From NCBI RefSeq assembly GCF_003008515.1, contig NZ_CP027668.1, positions 496,001 to 560,000 of the forward strand: 64,000 bases of DNA. The letters are read 5' to 3'. This DNA comes from Phreatobacter cathodiphilus. GTDB taxonomy: Bacteria > Pseudomonadota > Alphaproteobacteria > Rhizobiales > Phreatobacteraceae. The stretch's first letter is position 1. Each line of letters begins with the position of its first letter. The notes under the pieces are model-generated. The model had not been told where the DNA came from, did no database searches, and worked only from the letters and a program-made list of their open reading frames with translations. Shown here one piece after another: positions 35,859 through 44,623 of the stretch. Made by a program: the position numbers and the translations under genes.

Positions 35859-36757
35859 GTTGCTCTGAAGACCTCCCTGCGATGGAACTCTAGAGCAGCT
35901 GGAGAGGGCCAGACGGATGATCTTGAAGGAGTCCTTAGGCGCCTGTCGGCGAGCGATGCATAAGGTGATTTGGCCAATCGAGGGCTTACCTCCACCTTCA
36001 GTTCAGGGGAGACGGAGATAAGTCCGTCGTCGAAGAGGCGATGAAGATCCACTCTCAGACAAAGGCCATTCTGTGGGTGGTCGCTCAATGGGCTTACATA
36101 CGGCTGGATATGCGCGGCTTCCAGAAGTTGAGGGAGGCCAGTGCCGCTGACCGCACACTTGCCACCGTAGTTCTCGATTACAGCCTGCCGAAACGCAGCC
36201 TGGCCGGGGCGGTCTTTGCGGCTTGCGAGAATGCGGTTCGCTTGGCCATCCACCAGTGTGAAAGGGCGGCTGGGCCTCAAGAACCCTTCCATGATAGGCG
36301 ATAGCGGGTCCGGTCCGTCGAAGGTTTTGTACTTCACCACCTCGTTCGGAAACGTGACGCCGTAATCCTCAGCCCTAACGTAGCTGTCTTCGTCGAGGGT
36401 CACCAACCCACTAAGTTCGATACAGCCGATCACCGGGTCTTCGATGGGCCGATATGTGACCGACCGCTTCGTGGCAAACCCCGCAATCTTCTCGACCAGT
36501 TCCGACGCGCTGCTGACACCATTGCCCAACCCGTATGCCGCCCAAGCGTCCGCGGCCCTGCGGTCTCGGTAGCCCTCGAAGTTTCCAAAGCCGCCAATCC
36601 TTCTGACCGGGGCCTTCAGCATGAAGTACAGCCGGTCACCGCGTTTGAGGGACCGGACTCCCCATGGCGTTGGAGTCCAGAAATTCACGAGAGGGCCGAA
36701 TCTCCCCTCGTGCATCTGGCGGAACCAACCTAGGTCTGTGGGAGCAATTGCGAACAT
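35855..36757 (-). CDS. HNH endonuclease family protein
   Basis: 300 residues. The C-terminal half is an HNH_2-type domain: FRQAVIENYGGKCAVSGTG, EAAHIQPY, and the conserved NGLCLRVDLHRLFDDGLISV. The N-terminal 150 residues (FWTPTPWGVRSLKRGDRLYFMLK; GGFGNFEGYR) form a PUA/EVE-like sensing module often fused to such nucleases and thought to read modified bases. Candidate modification-dependent restriction enzyme, by inference. Confidence 0.85.
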   Translation of the reverse strand: MFAIAPTDLGWFRQMHEGRFGPLVNFWTPTPWGVRSLKRGDRLYFMLKAPVRRIGGFGNFEGYRDRRAADAWAAYGLGNGVSSASELVEKIAGFATKRSVTYRPIEDPVIGCIELSGLVTLDEDSYVRAEDYGVTFPNEVVKYKTFDGPDPLSPIMEGFLRPSRPFTLVDGQANRILASRKDRPGQAAFRQAVIENYGGKCAVSGTGLPQLLEAAHIQPYVSPLSDHPQNGLCLRVDLHRLFDDGLISVSPELKVEVSPRLAKSPYASLADRRLRTPSRSSVWPSPAALEFHRREVFRAT

Positions 36758-36858
36758 GACTGGCAGTCATCCGAGATGGTGTACAAGGCCAAAATCTATC
36801 GCCCGGCGTCCTTGCCTATGTCGAGGCGATAGCTGATCAGCACAAGCCTGAGGTCCCC

Positions 36859-37512
36859 ATGTGGAACATCTACAGCCTAACGAAGGGCCAGCAGGCGATC
36901 ATCGAGCTGTCCCGGGCGCTTATCGACCGCACGGGCAATCTTCCCCCCATGCCAGGCATCTTCCCGGACTACCCGGCTCCTATCGTGAGGAACTGTGTGG
37001 ACGGTCGGGAGCTAGCCTTAATCCGCTGGGGTATGCCTTCGCCGCAGTTTGCCTTGAAGGGGAGTACTGCGGACCCGGGCGTCACGAACGTCAGGAACGT
37101 GGCATCCCCGCATTGGCGTCGGTGGCTCGGCCTGGAGCATCGCTGTCTCGTCCCATGGACGAGCTTCTCGGAGTACGGGACGACGCCCGAGGGTAAAAAG
37201 GCCCCGGTGTGGTTCGCGCTCTCTGAGGACCGCCCTCTGGCGTTCTTTGCGGGCATCTGGACGACATGGACCAGCACAAGGAAGACTAAGGAGGGCGAGG
37301 TGACCGCAGAACTCTTCGGCTTCCTGACGTGCGAGCCGAATGCCGAGGTTGGAGCCGTTCACCCGAAGGCCATGCCGGTCATCTTGAGGGAGCCTGAGGA
37401 GCTTAAGGTCTGAATGTGTGCGCCGTGGGAACAGGCGAGGGGGCTCCAGAGGCCGCTGCTGGACGGGGCGCTGCAAGTCATTGGCAGTGGCGCAAACGCC
37501 AGCGAGCGCTGA
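36859..37512 (+). pseudogene. SRAP (YedK/HMCES-like) abasic-site protein, broken
   Basis: The frame gives 184 residues to TGA 37411-37413, then continues open for 32 codons that read as the normal family C-terminus (APWEQARGLQRPLLDGALQVI). One TGG-to-TGA change would explain it. The N-terminus is MWNIYSLTKGQ where the family has MCN: catalytic Cys2, which crosslinks to abasic sites, is Trp (TGG for TGC/TGT). Other family parts remain (LIRWGMPS, HRCLVPWTSFSEY, FAGIW, PKAMPVIL). SRAP genes often accompany mobile elements and the SOS response. Likely inactive for crosslinking. Confidence 0.8.
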
Positions 37513-37672
37513 GAACTCTAGTGCAAGGCGCTGAAATTTTTCTAATTCACAAGGGATCACGGCTTCTTATGCTCAGCTTCGTTTAAAAAGCTCAAACCAG
37601 CCAGCGTTTCAGACAAAGTGACCATAGGTCCAGGCTGTCGTGTAGTGGGACAGCCTCCAGACCGTTTCCATC

Positions 37673-38335
37673 CTAAAGGCCGGCTGCCGCACGGCAACTA
37701 GCGTGAAATCGGGAGAGGCTCGGCGAGTGAGTCATAGCTGTCTGCAAAACTTGGGGTCGAGCAAGCTCTCTCGAAATATTGCTGTAAGCGCGGTGCTCTT
37801 TTTGCATTCTAATTCGCTTATGAGAAAGAATACGTCGAAGCCGATTTTCACAGTTTAAAGTCGCTTTGCGATCAACATCTCTTTCGGCGTAAATAGGTAA
37901 TATCCAGCATTCAATTGTGTGAACAGAAATTGCAAAAATTACAGGTTTATTTAGTGCTTCTAATCTATTGGCTCCTATTTTCTCGATGCATGTATCGATA
38001 AGTTCTTTGGAGAATTGTGCGCAGTCTCGTTGTCCGCCGTCCTCATCAACTCGAATGTTTATGTTGGTATGTGAGCAGCAGTCGCTATCAAGGTGAATTA
38101 CGATAAAATCGTTGGCTTCTGCAGCTGTCTCCAAAAGCTCGGAGCAGCATTTCTCAAGGACGAGTTCCCAGCCCGCGTGCGGAGCCTGCCATCTTTGATG
38201 CGTTGCATCGCGCATTGGTTGAACGGGGTTGACCTGAATCTGCCATTCTTGATCGCCGAAGACCCCATGCAGCACATTTGTCAGGACGGACTGATCGGTG
38301 ACGCCCTCGGTAAAAAGCGCAAACGTCTTAATCAT
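37673..38335 (-). CDS. TOPRIM-fold-like partner of the AAA ATPase
   Basis: 220 residues; ATG overlaps the ATPase stop by 4 bases. FALFTEGVTDQSVL (Glu10) and FIVIHLDSDC (Asp83, Asp85) are the spaced acidic motifs of TOPRIM-like nucleases such as OLD/RloB/DUF4276/DUF4435 relatives. VISVHTIECWILPI follows, as in DUF4276-type proteins. With the upstream ATPase it forms a two-gene system of the OLD/PARIS class. I cannot say which subfamily. Confidence 0.7.
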   Translation of the reverse strand: MIKTFALFTEGVTDQSVLTNVLHGVFGDQEWQIQVNPVQPMRDATHQRWQAPHAGWELVLEKCCSELLETAAEANDFIVIHLDSDCCSHTNINIRVDEDGGQRDCAQFSKELIDTCIEKIGANRLEALNKPVIFAISVHTIECWILPIYAERDVDRKATLNCENRLRRILSHKRIRMQKEHRAYSNISRELARPQVLQTAMTHSPSLSRFHASCRAAAGL

Positions 38336-39576
38336 ATCGGTGCCAGCCCACCCAGTAGGCCGTCCAGGTAGTAGCTGGAGAGCTTGCGTGGCCTACCACT
38401 ATCGGTCAACGCGGGGGCGCTCACCTGGTTGATCCGGGTCTCCCCGAACGGACCTCTGGAGACGACGAAGAGCCGGTTCGCTGTGTCTGAGATATCAAGT
38501 CCATCAAGCACGGCCGGGCTATGCGTCGTGATAAATAACTGCTTTCGCCGTCGCTTTGCGGCTTTCGACATCGCGGTCATGAGCGCCTGGCAGAGGCGCG
38601 GATTTAATGACGTCTCGACATTGTCAATTGCGAAGATGCTTGGGGTCAGTCGAGAATAGACCAAGGAAAAATAAAACAATAGATAAAGAAATCCTTCATT
38701 GGCGCTACTTAACTCAAGATATTTGGTGTTTATTGAAAAAAATGTGTCCTTTAGTGCAATCGTTGTTGACGAATTTGATTGTATCAGATCGAAGTCGTCA
38801 AACCACTCAAGCATTCTCATGTCATTTTTGATTTCTGTGATGTCGTCTGCGAAGTCGCGCTGCATTACTTCGAGTAGCTTAAGAAGGCCTTCGCCATGCC
38901 GACCGAGCGGCTCGATTTGCCCTTCGGATTGGTAGAGTTGTAAGGATGAGTTCTCAGGTGAATACACAACAAAATTTGCCAAGGCCTCATGGCTCGGGAG
39001 CAATCGCAGCCACGAGCGGAGAAGGCTTTGGATTAAAGGATTTTCTTTATCGGCTTCCACCGAGATTTTAACTCGAAATCCACCATCTATCTTCTCGAAA
39101 GGCGCATCTTTCATCTTCTTGAATATAGAAAGAAGAAGCTCCTCGCTATTTTTTTTCTTCAATGTCGCGCTAGCTTGAATTTTTGAATAGTTCTGCAGCA
39201 GCTCTGTGAAGCTTATTTCTTTGGGGGCGCGACCATGATAATAGCACTCCCAGCGTCCATATGGCTCATTGTTATGATTAAACTCACAGGTGACTGTCCC
39301 TTCGTTCTGGTATTTGGCAGAAATCAGTATCGGTTTATTCTGCCCCTCGTCATTAAAGGCTGAGCGCATGTGTTCGGGGCGGGATACGCGCAGTCCGCGA
39401 GAAGATAGAAATTCATTATCCAGTCTATCTGCGCGAGCGGCACCAACGAGAGAGATAGCCTCGAGGACGTTGCTTTTTCCGGCGCCATTTGCGCCTATAA
39501 AGACATTAACTCGGCCTAGCGATATCGCCGAGTCGACTATTGATTTGTAGTTTCTGATGCGAAGGGTTTTCAGCAC
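38332..39576 (-). CDS. AAA family (OLD/AAA15-21-like) ATPase
   Basis: 414 residues from GTG 39576. Walker A GANGAGKS (28-35) after LKTLRIRNYKSIV, a mid signature region (LSSANEGFLYLL), Walker B with IFAIDNVETSLNP (Asn where DE is usual) and the H-switch ITTHSPAVLDGL. This is the SMC/OLD-type ATPase seen in defence pairs with TOPRIM or RloB-like partners. First gene of the operon; AT-rich compared with the host. Confidence 0.88.
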   Translation of the reverse strand: MLKTLRIRNYKSIVDSAISLGRVNVFIGANGAGKSNVLEAISLVGAARADRLDNEFLSSRGLRVSRPEHMRSAFNDEGQNKPILISAKYQNEGTVTCEFNHNNEPYGRWECYYHGRAPKEISFTELLQNYSKIQASATLKKKNSEELLLSIFKKMKDAPFEKIDGGFRVKISVEADKENPLIQSLLRSWLRLLPSHEALANFVVYSPENSSLQLYQSEGQIEPLGRHGEGLLKLLEVMQRDFADDITEIKNDMRMLEWFDDFDLIQSNSSTTIALKDTFFSINTKYLELSSANEGFLYLLFYFSLVYSRLTPSIFAIDNVETSLNPRLCQALMTAMSKAAKRRRKQLFITTHSPAVLDGLDISDTANRLFVVSRGPFGETRINQVSAPALTDSGRPRKLSSYYLDGLLGGLAPI

Positions 39577-39905
39577 GTTCTGGCAATCTTTGACTGCGGC
39601 GGGGTGCTCAGTGATAACACAACGGTTGGGAGCGAGTCAGATTCTAACTTCGCTGGCATAGATCACACCTGCTTGGCCTTGAGACGTCTCTCCAGCGGCG
39701 GTCGTGCCAAGCTTGAAAGTGGGCCTCCTGAGCATGCCTGCATCCCGGATGTTTAGAGCAACTATGCGAGCCGGCGTCGATCTAGCCGCACGACCGATAT
39801 TCCCCCCTCCCGGGGTGCCTCATGTCAGGTGCTCGGCTGTGTCTGGATGATGTGCGTTTCAGTTGGCACGCTGGATTTAGGTTCCTGTGCGTCCTCTTTA
39901 GGCTC
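39577..39905. other. 329-bp intergenic region, nothing coding seen
   Basis: Between the ATPase start and the resolvase stop. Short frames lack ribosome sites and protein-like composition. Should include the ATPase promoter; exact boxes not assigned. Confidence 0.4.
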
Positions 39906-40478
39906 TCACCCTACCGCAGTGACGCTCCTTTCCTTCGCCGGGCTGATGATGCGGTAAACCGAGGCCCTGCCGATGTTGAGCCGGCGGGCAATCTCGGTTG
40001 CTCCAAGGCCAGCCGCCTGCATCTCTTTGACTGCTGCCATATCGATGCTGGCAGGGCGCCCCTTGTAGACACCGGCCGCCTTGGCCTTCGCGATGCCTTC
40101 CATCTGACGTTCCCGCCGTAGGTTGGTCTCGAACTCAGCGAACACCCCCAACATGTCGAGAAACGCCTTGCCAGCGGCCGTTGAGGTGTCGATCGGCTGA
40201 TCCGTGGCTCGTAGGCTGCCACCCTTAGCCCTGACCTGCCGCACGATGTCCTGGAGGTCCGCGATGGAACGGGCGAGGCGGTCAACGCGGGTGACCATGA
40301 GCACGTCCCCATGGCGCATGAAGTCGAGGATGGTTTGTAGCTCGGTCCTTCCATCCACGGTGCTCCCCGACTTCTTCTCCTGACGGATGATGTCGCAGCC
40401 GGCCTTGTTGAGGGCTTCGATCTGGATGGTCAGGTCTTGGTCAGTCGTGCTGACGCGGGCGTACCCGTAGATGGCCAT
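39906..40478 (-). CDS. small serine recombinase (resolvase/invertase family)
   Basis: 190 residues. Catalytic Ser10 in YGYARVSTTDQ, conserved TRVDRLARS and the C-terminal HTH (AAVKEMQAAGLGATEIARRLNIGRASVYRI). This is the Tn3 resolvase/Hin-Pin invertase type. It acts on short inverted or direct sites near its gene. No terminal inverted repeats or transposase seen, so it is probably an independent resolution or inversion gene within the island. Confidence 0.93.
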   Translation of the reverse strand: MAIYGYARVSTTDQDLTIQIEALNKAGCDIIRQEKKSGSTVDGRTELQTILDFMRHGDVLMVTRVDRLARSIADLQDIVRQVRAKGGSLRATDQPIDTSTAAGKAFLDMLGVFAEFETNLRRERQMEGIAKAKAAGVYKGRPASIDMAAVKEMQAAGLGATEIARRLNIGRASVYRIISPAKERSVTAVG

Positions 40479-40917
40479 GCGTATGCTCCGGTGTCTCGTT
40501 TGAATCTAGACTCGGTAGCTATGGCGTCTTGGAAATCAGACGTCAACCCAAATGGGACGCCCATGGCGTCTCGGGGTTGTGCCTCGCATGGGTATACCCC
40601 GGAGAGACAATCCCACGCTTTCTGGCACGCATGCGGATAGCGGTGTCCCCACCCGCCCAGATATCCCCCACTCAAGATAGAGCGAACGCCGAGGTTGGCC
40701 TCGCCTGTCCGTTTTGGGACCGCCTAGATCCACTAGCCAAGAGACCTACTGGCTCGCGGCTCCGCGCTCCCACTGCGTCGAAGTTTGATACCCCCCACTC
40801 AAGCTAACGGTCGTCATGCCGTGGCGGCCTTCCATCCAGTTGCTGGCCTGTCTCAACCGCCTTGGTGTCTTTCCCGAGGCTCAATAGCTGCGTCCATGTA
40901 GGCGCTAAAGGAATCCC
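40479..40917. other. 439-bp region without supported gene, holding 20-bp direct repeats
   Basis: No convincing ORF. An imperfect 20-base direct repeat GATAYCCCCCACTCAAGMTA occurs at 40660-40679 and 40787-40806. It lies upstream of the resolvase, so may be a target or regulatory repeat. Confidence 0.4.
40660..40806. repeat. imperfect 20-bp direct repeat pair
   Basis: GATATCCCCCACTCAAGATA (40660-40679) and GATACCCCCCACTCAAGCTA (40787-40806): 18 of 20 bases identical, 127 bases apart. Confidence 0.7.
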
Positions 40918-41229
40918 ATGTCTTCCGCCCTCAACTCCGTCATCTGCCCGAACTCCGCTCGTTCGGCCGCCGCTGTCGACATCAGCTTCTGCGATGAGTT
41001 CAGCGCCCAGAACTTCCGTAGCATGCCGGTCGGAGCGTGGGCCTTCGCCAGTCAGAAACGCGGCGCGCCCTTTGCAGTTCTTCGTCATCCTGAGGATGGA
41101 TGGGTGGCGTTCGGTCTCCGCGGGACCAAGGGTCCGAGAAGCTTTAAGGAAGCTCCGCGCACGTGGTCGTTCCTGCGCTCCGCAGTTGCCGGAGAAAAGA
41201 TCACCGTCGCAATGAGTCACGCCGACTGA
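40918..41229 (+). CDS. unknown small protein, 103 residues
   Basis: AAAGGAA lies just before ATG 40918. Contains a compact middle (FRSMPVGAWAFASQKRGAPFAVLRHPEDGWVAFGLRG) that reads like a small beta-rich domain. No family recognised. First gene of the replication-like module that continues with the zinc-finger, helicase and RNase H genes. Confidence 0.55.
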   Translation: MSSALNSVICPNSARSAAAVDISFCDEFSAQNFRSMPVGAWAFASQKRGAPFAVLRHPEDGWVAFGLRGTKGPRSFKEAPRTWSFLRSAVAGEKITVAMSHAD

Positions 41230-41279
41230 TTGCAGGCACTGCCTATCGACTTCTCCATTGAACCGCGCCTGTCCCTTAG

Positions 41280-41984
41280 GGGGCGGGCGCAACTCTCTGC
41301 CGTCTGACAAATCTCAGAAAGTTCACGACTATTTGCCGTGCACTCGGATGCGGTGCCCGAACGACCCGCTATGGGCGCTACTGCAACACCCACAAGTCCC
41401 GCCTTCGACGCCATGGAGACGTTGAACAAGAAGCCATCACCAAGACCGACCTCAAGCCATATCTCGACCTCATCGAACGAAGGAGACTGACCAATCCCGC
41501 CAACCCCTTCTGGACCGCCCTCCAAGAGCGCTGGAGTAGTGTCTGCAAAGACGCGGAAGCCACCATCGCCTTCCTGTCGACCAGGGCTGGCCTCAGGTCC
41601 GACCTCCAATCCGCCAAAGAGGTCCTGAGGCTGCAATCATCCTGCGACCCTCGGGCCGTCATCGACACCACCATGGCCATGTTCATGATGCTGGAGATGG
41701 AGCCTCGCCGGTTCAGGACTGATGAAGCCTTCAGTCACCAACTCGTAAGGCGGGTGAGGGGGCTGACCGAGACCAATGCAGGACGCTGGTTCGACCACCG
41801 TTCCGGCAAGGTGAAGAGAGCCTATCGCGACCTCCCACCCCGTACAGCCAGAATCATGGCCAGCATTCTCGCCAAGGCTCTCGGTGGAGGTGGTCTCACC
41901 CTCGCCAAGCTCGAAAAGCGGGACCAGGAGGACCGTCATCGGTCTCGCCATGCTCTCGCAGACGGAGCCGCGACGCTGACCTGA
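41280..41984 (+). CDS. zinc-finger protein, start codon uncertain
   Basis: The frame is open from after TAG 41277-41279. Protein-like sequence begins near 41313 (RKFTTICRALGCGARTTRYG) and includes CRALGC...YCNTHKSRLRRHGD, a zinc motif common in phage and HNH-like proteins, then about 170 helical residues (FWTALQERWSSVCKD; FSHQLVRRVRGLTE). The first in-frame ATG is only at 41673, well inside the homologous-looking part; no ATG/GTG/TTG with a ribosome site precedes 41313. Either a non-standard start (CTG 41304) or a lost start. Confidence 0.55.
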   Translation, partial: GAGATLCRLTNLRKFTTICRALGCGARTTRYGRYCNTHKSRLRRHGDVEQEAITKTDLKPYLDLIERRRLTNPANPFWTALQERWSSVCKDAEATIAFLSTRAGLRSDLQSAKEVLRLQSSCDPRAVIDTTMAMFMMLEMEPRRFRTDEAFSHQLVRRVRGLTETNAGRWFDHRSGKVKRAYRDLPPRTARIMASILAKALGGGGLTLAKLEKRDQEDRHRSRHALADGAATLT

Positions 41985-41997
41985 GCCTGACCAAAAA

Positions 41998-42040
41998 GCC
42001 CCCGTGATGCATCAATCTTCTGCATTGCGGGGGCGTTTCT
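41998..42040 (+). terminator. terminator hairpin, first of a near-identical pair
   Basis: GCCCCCGTGATGCA...TGCATTGCGGGGGC followed by GTTTCTT. Same stem sequence as at 42094-42135. Confidence 0.75.
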
Positions 42041-42093
42041 TCCGTCCGGTCTGACCACCGGGCTGGAGCCCCTGACCATCCCCAATCCCAATC

Positions 42094-42135
42094 GCCCCCG
42101 TGATGCCAAAGAGAACGGCATTGCGGGGGCTTTTT
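42094..42135 (+). terminator. terminator hairpin, second of the pair
   Basis: GCCCCCGTGATGCC...GGCATTGCGGGGGC directly followed by TTTTT. Ends 18 bases before the helicase-like gene. Confidence 0.8.
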
Positions 42136-42153
42136 CATTTCTGGACCCCTCGA

Positions 42154-44046
42154 ATGACCATCAACTCCAACATCACCATCGACGCCCTTGAAGCCGCATT
42201 CTGGGCAGCCCTAGACCTCCAGTCTGCTGACCGTGGCCGGTCCATCACCGCCTTCGACCGTTCTGTAGCAGCCACCATTCTGGATGCTGGCAGGCAGGCC
42301 ATGCAGGACCGTGCTTCCGACCACGCAATGTACCGGGTGGTCTCGGCCCCGACAGGCTCGGGAAAGTCCTCCTTCGCCTTCGGTCTCATCGCAGCGCTGG
42401 TGGAAACCCAGACGGATGCCTCGGCCGTCTTCCTCTGCCAGACCATCGACCAGAGCGAGGAGACCTACCGTGAACTCGTCAAGCTGATCGGGGCTGAAAG
42501 GCTCGCCATCTGGACGGGAGCCCATGATCGTTCTCGGACAGATGAGTGGAGCATGGCCAACTATGGGTTCGTGCCGCTGGCTCGGTTCAGCAAGGACGAC
42601 CTCGACGCCTATCCCGTGATCATCGCGACCCATGCCCTCTACAAGGGTGTCGATGGCGCGAAGGCCCAGACCTTCCGCGGTGTGCCCCGGACCCTGACCA
42701 TCATCGATGAGCGGCCGGATGAGGTTGCACTGTTCGACATCGATCAGGGGGATGTCCGCAAGGTCCGTGACTGGATCATGCGGGAGTTCGGTGAGGAGAG
42801 CGCAGCCTTCATCGCCGTCACCGACCTCGACAGATACCTTGAGGCGGTCTGGAACGCTCCTCGCACTGGCATGGGAAGCTACAAGGCGCTCAAGCTCTCC
42901 AGCCAGTCGTGGTTCAACTCCGTCGAGGCTGACTTCCTCGGTCGGAATGATGAGGTGGAGGAGGTGGTCCGCAATGTCATCGGGTTCGCCCGGGCGCTTG
43001 CCACCGGCTACGCCTTCATGTCCCGCTTCGACAGTCCGAAGGGCGGCTGCTTCGTGGGTTACCGGCTTGCCATGCCGGTGGTTCCGGGGACAGTGCTGCT
43101 GGATGCCACAAGCGACATCGACGGGGTCACCCCGCTGGTGTCGTGGCGGAGCCAGGTGCCTTCGCCGAAGGTGTCCTTCGACAACCTCACGGTGACCCTC
43201 CTAGCTCCTCCAAGGCTCGGCAAAGGGCGCGGGAGGAACATCAAGGACATCACTCGGAGCGCGAAGACGGCCGAGCCCTATGCCGCGTGGATCAAGGAGA
43301 CTGTCATCGCGAGGACTGAGCCAGGAGAAAGCGTTCTGGTCATCGCCCATAAGGCGCTCTTCGACCATCGCTACCTGCCCGGAAATGACAGCTTCGGTGA
43401 TGATGCTGTTGTCTGGCAGGGCCGGAAGGTCGCCTTCAGCCACTGGGGGACTGGCATTGGATCAAACCGCTGGAAGCACGCCACCAGCGTCTTCCTGTTC
43501 GGTGAGTTCTATGCACCCCGCCGGGTGTTCGTCGGCCAGTACCACGGGCTCGTGGACCAGCCCGCCAGCACATCGGCCTTGGCCTCCATCAGGGGACCTC
43601 GGACGAACCATAAGCACTTCAAGGCGCTGGAGGAAGGCCACCTCCTGCGCTGGATGAAGCAACTCGCCATGCGCGGCAACGCCCGCAACATCTCCGAAGA
43701 AGGGGTGTGCGGTCGGCAGAGGCTGTTCATCACGACGGACTTCGACCGCTTTTTGCGCCATCGGGCCAACCTGTTTCCGGGGGCGGAGCTTGTGATCGAC
43801 CCGTCGGTGATGGGTGGCGAGACCAAGGCCCGGGGCGCTGAGGCTATCGCTGCTCTCCTGCTGTCCACTGATGACGACCTGCTCACGTCAGTCCAGGTGA
43901 TGGAGCGTACAGGCGTCGACCTTGGCAAGCATGGGGCCCGTCTCATGGCGAGCCCCGCTCTGCAGGTGGCTATGCGGGACGCCGGTTGGTCGTTCAACCC
44001 CGGTCGGGGCAGGGGCAACACAAGCAACTTCGCTCGCCTCGGCTGA
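42154..44046 (+). CDS. SF2 (DEAD/DEAH-like) helicase-like protein
   Basis: 630 residues from ATG 42154. Walker A APTGSGKSS (65-73), VFLCQTIDQSEETY, PVIIATHALYKG (motif Ib/II region) and TIIDERPDE (motif II, DER in place of DEAH). The C-terminal half has VLVIAHKALFDHRYLP and a small tail (VMERTGVDLGKHGARLM). No nuclease motif is seen. Resembles helicases of phages and plasmids. Probably replication or repair of the element; follows two terminators so must have its own promoter or be read through. Confidence 0.75.
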   Translation: MTINSNITIDALEAAFWAALDLQSADRGRSITAFDRSVAATILDAGRQAMQDRASDHAMYRVVSAPTGSGKSSFAFGLIAALVETQTDASAVFLCQTIDQSEETYRELVKLIGAERLAIWTGAHDRSRTDEWSMANYGFVPLARFSKDDLDAYPVIIATHALYKGVDGAKAQTFRGVPRTLTIIDERPDEVALFDIDQGDVRKVRDWIMREFGEESAAFIAVTDLDRYLEAVWNAPRTGMGSYKALKLSSQSWFNSVEADFLGRNDEVEEVVRNVIGFARALATGYAFMSRFDSPKGGCFVGYRLAMPVVPGTVLLDATSDIDGVTPLVSWRSQVPSPKVSFDNLTVTLLAPPRLGKGRGRNIKDITRSAKTAEPYAAWIKETVIARTEPGESVLVIAHKALFDHRYLPGNDSFGDDAVVWQGRKVAFSHWGTGIGSNRWKHATSVFLFGEFYAPRRVFVGQYHGLVDQPASTSALASIRGPRTNHKHFKALEEGHLLRWMKQLAMRGNARNISEEGVCGRQRLFITTDFDRFLRHRANLFPGAELVIDPSVMGGETKARGAEAIAALLLSTDDDLLTSVQVMERTGVDLGKHGARLMASPALQVAMRDAGWSFNPGRGRGNTSNFARLG

Positions 44047-44134
44047 CGGCCGCGCCCGCATCTCCCTTTCACAACAACAACGGCCGCGCTGGCAGACCCG
44101 CCAGCGTGGTCCTCATCATTTCAAAGGAACCATC

Positions 44135-44623
44135 ATGACCATTCACATCATCGCTCCGCCGCTGCCGCAGACGCCTCATATCGTTGTCGCGACCGACGGC
44201 GCATGTCTTGGCAACCCCGGACCCGGAGGCTGGGCTTTCGTCTATGCCGGCGGAGGGCAGCAGGCCCAAAGGTCCGGCCACGAGGCCGACACCACCAACA
44301 ATCGTATGGAAGCCCGCGCAATCATCGAGGCGCTGATGCACCTTCCGCCTGGCGAGCGTGCCTGCATCCTGTCCGACAGCGAGCTGACCGTGAAGGGGCT
44401 CAACGAATGGCGGCAGGGGTGGAAGGCTCGTTGCTGGAGGAAGTCGAACGGAAAGCCGGTAGCCAACCGCGACCTCTGGCTCCGGCTAGATGAACTCGCG
44501 TCGGTCATGGGTGACGCTGTGAGCTTCCATTGGGTGCGGGGACATGCAGGCCATCCGCTTAACGAGGAGGCTGACGGGCTGGCCAACGCTGCAGCCGCAG
44601 AGGCGGCGGTGTTGGCGCTCTAG
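44135..44623 (+). CDS. rnhA: ribonuclease HI
   Basis: 162 residues, AAAGGAA upstream of ATG. The four catalytic acids are present: Asp21 in ATDGACLGNPGPGGW, Glu59 in NNRMEARA, Asp81 in LSDSELTVKG and Asp147 in NEEADGLA. It cuts RNA in RNA/DNA hybrids. An extra, element-borne copy fits a replication module with the helicase-like gene 88 bases upstream. Confidence 0.93.
   Translation: MTIHIIAPPLPQTPHIVVATDGACLGNPGPGGWAFVYAGGGQQAQRSGHEADTTNNRMEARAIIEALMHLPPGERACILSDSELTVKGLNEWRQGWKARCWRKSNGKPVANRDLWLRLDELASVMGDAVSFHWVRGHAGHPLNEEADGLANAAAAEAAVLAL

Noticed and set aside
36041-36304. Plus-strand ORF inside the HNH gene
   Set aside because: Shadow of the HNH frame, no ribosome site.
40804-41310. 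168-codon minus-strand ORF
   Set aside because: Antisense to the 103-codon gene with a good ribosome site; composition not protein-like.
42100-42153. Longer start for the helicase-like gene
   Set aside because: The extension runs back into the terminator stem; ATG 42154 is more sensible.
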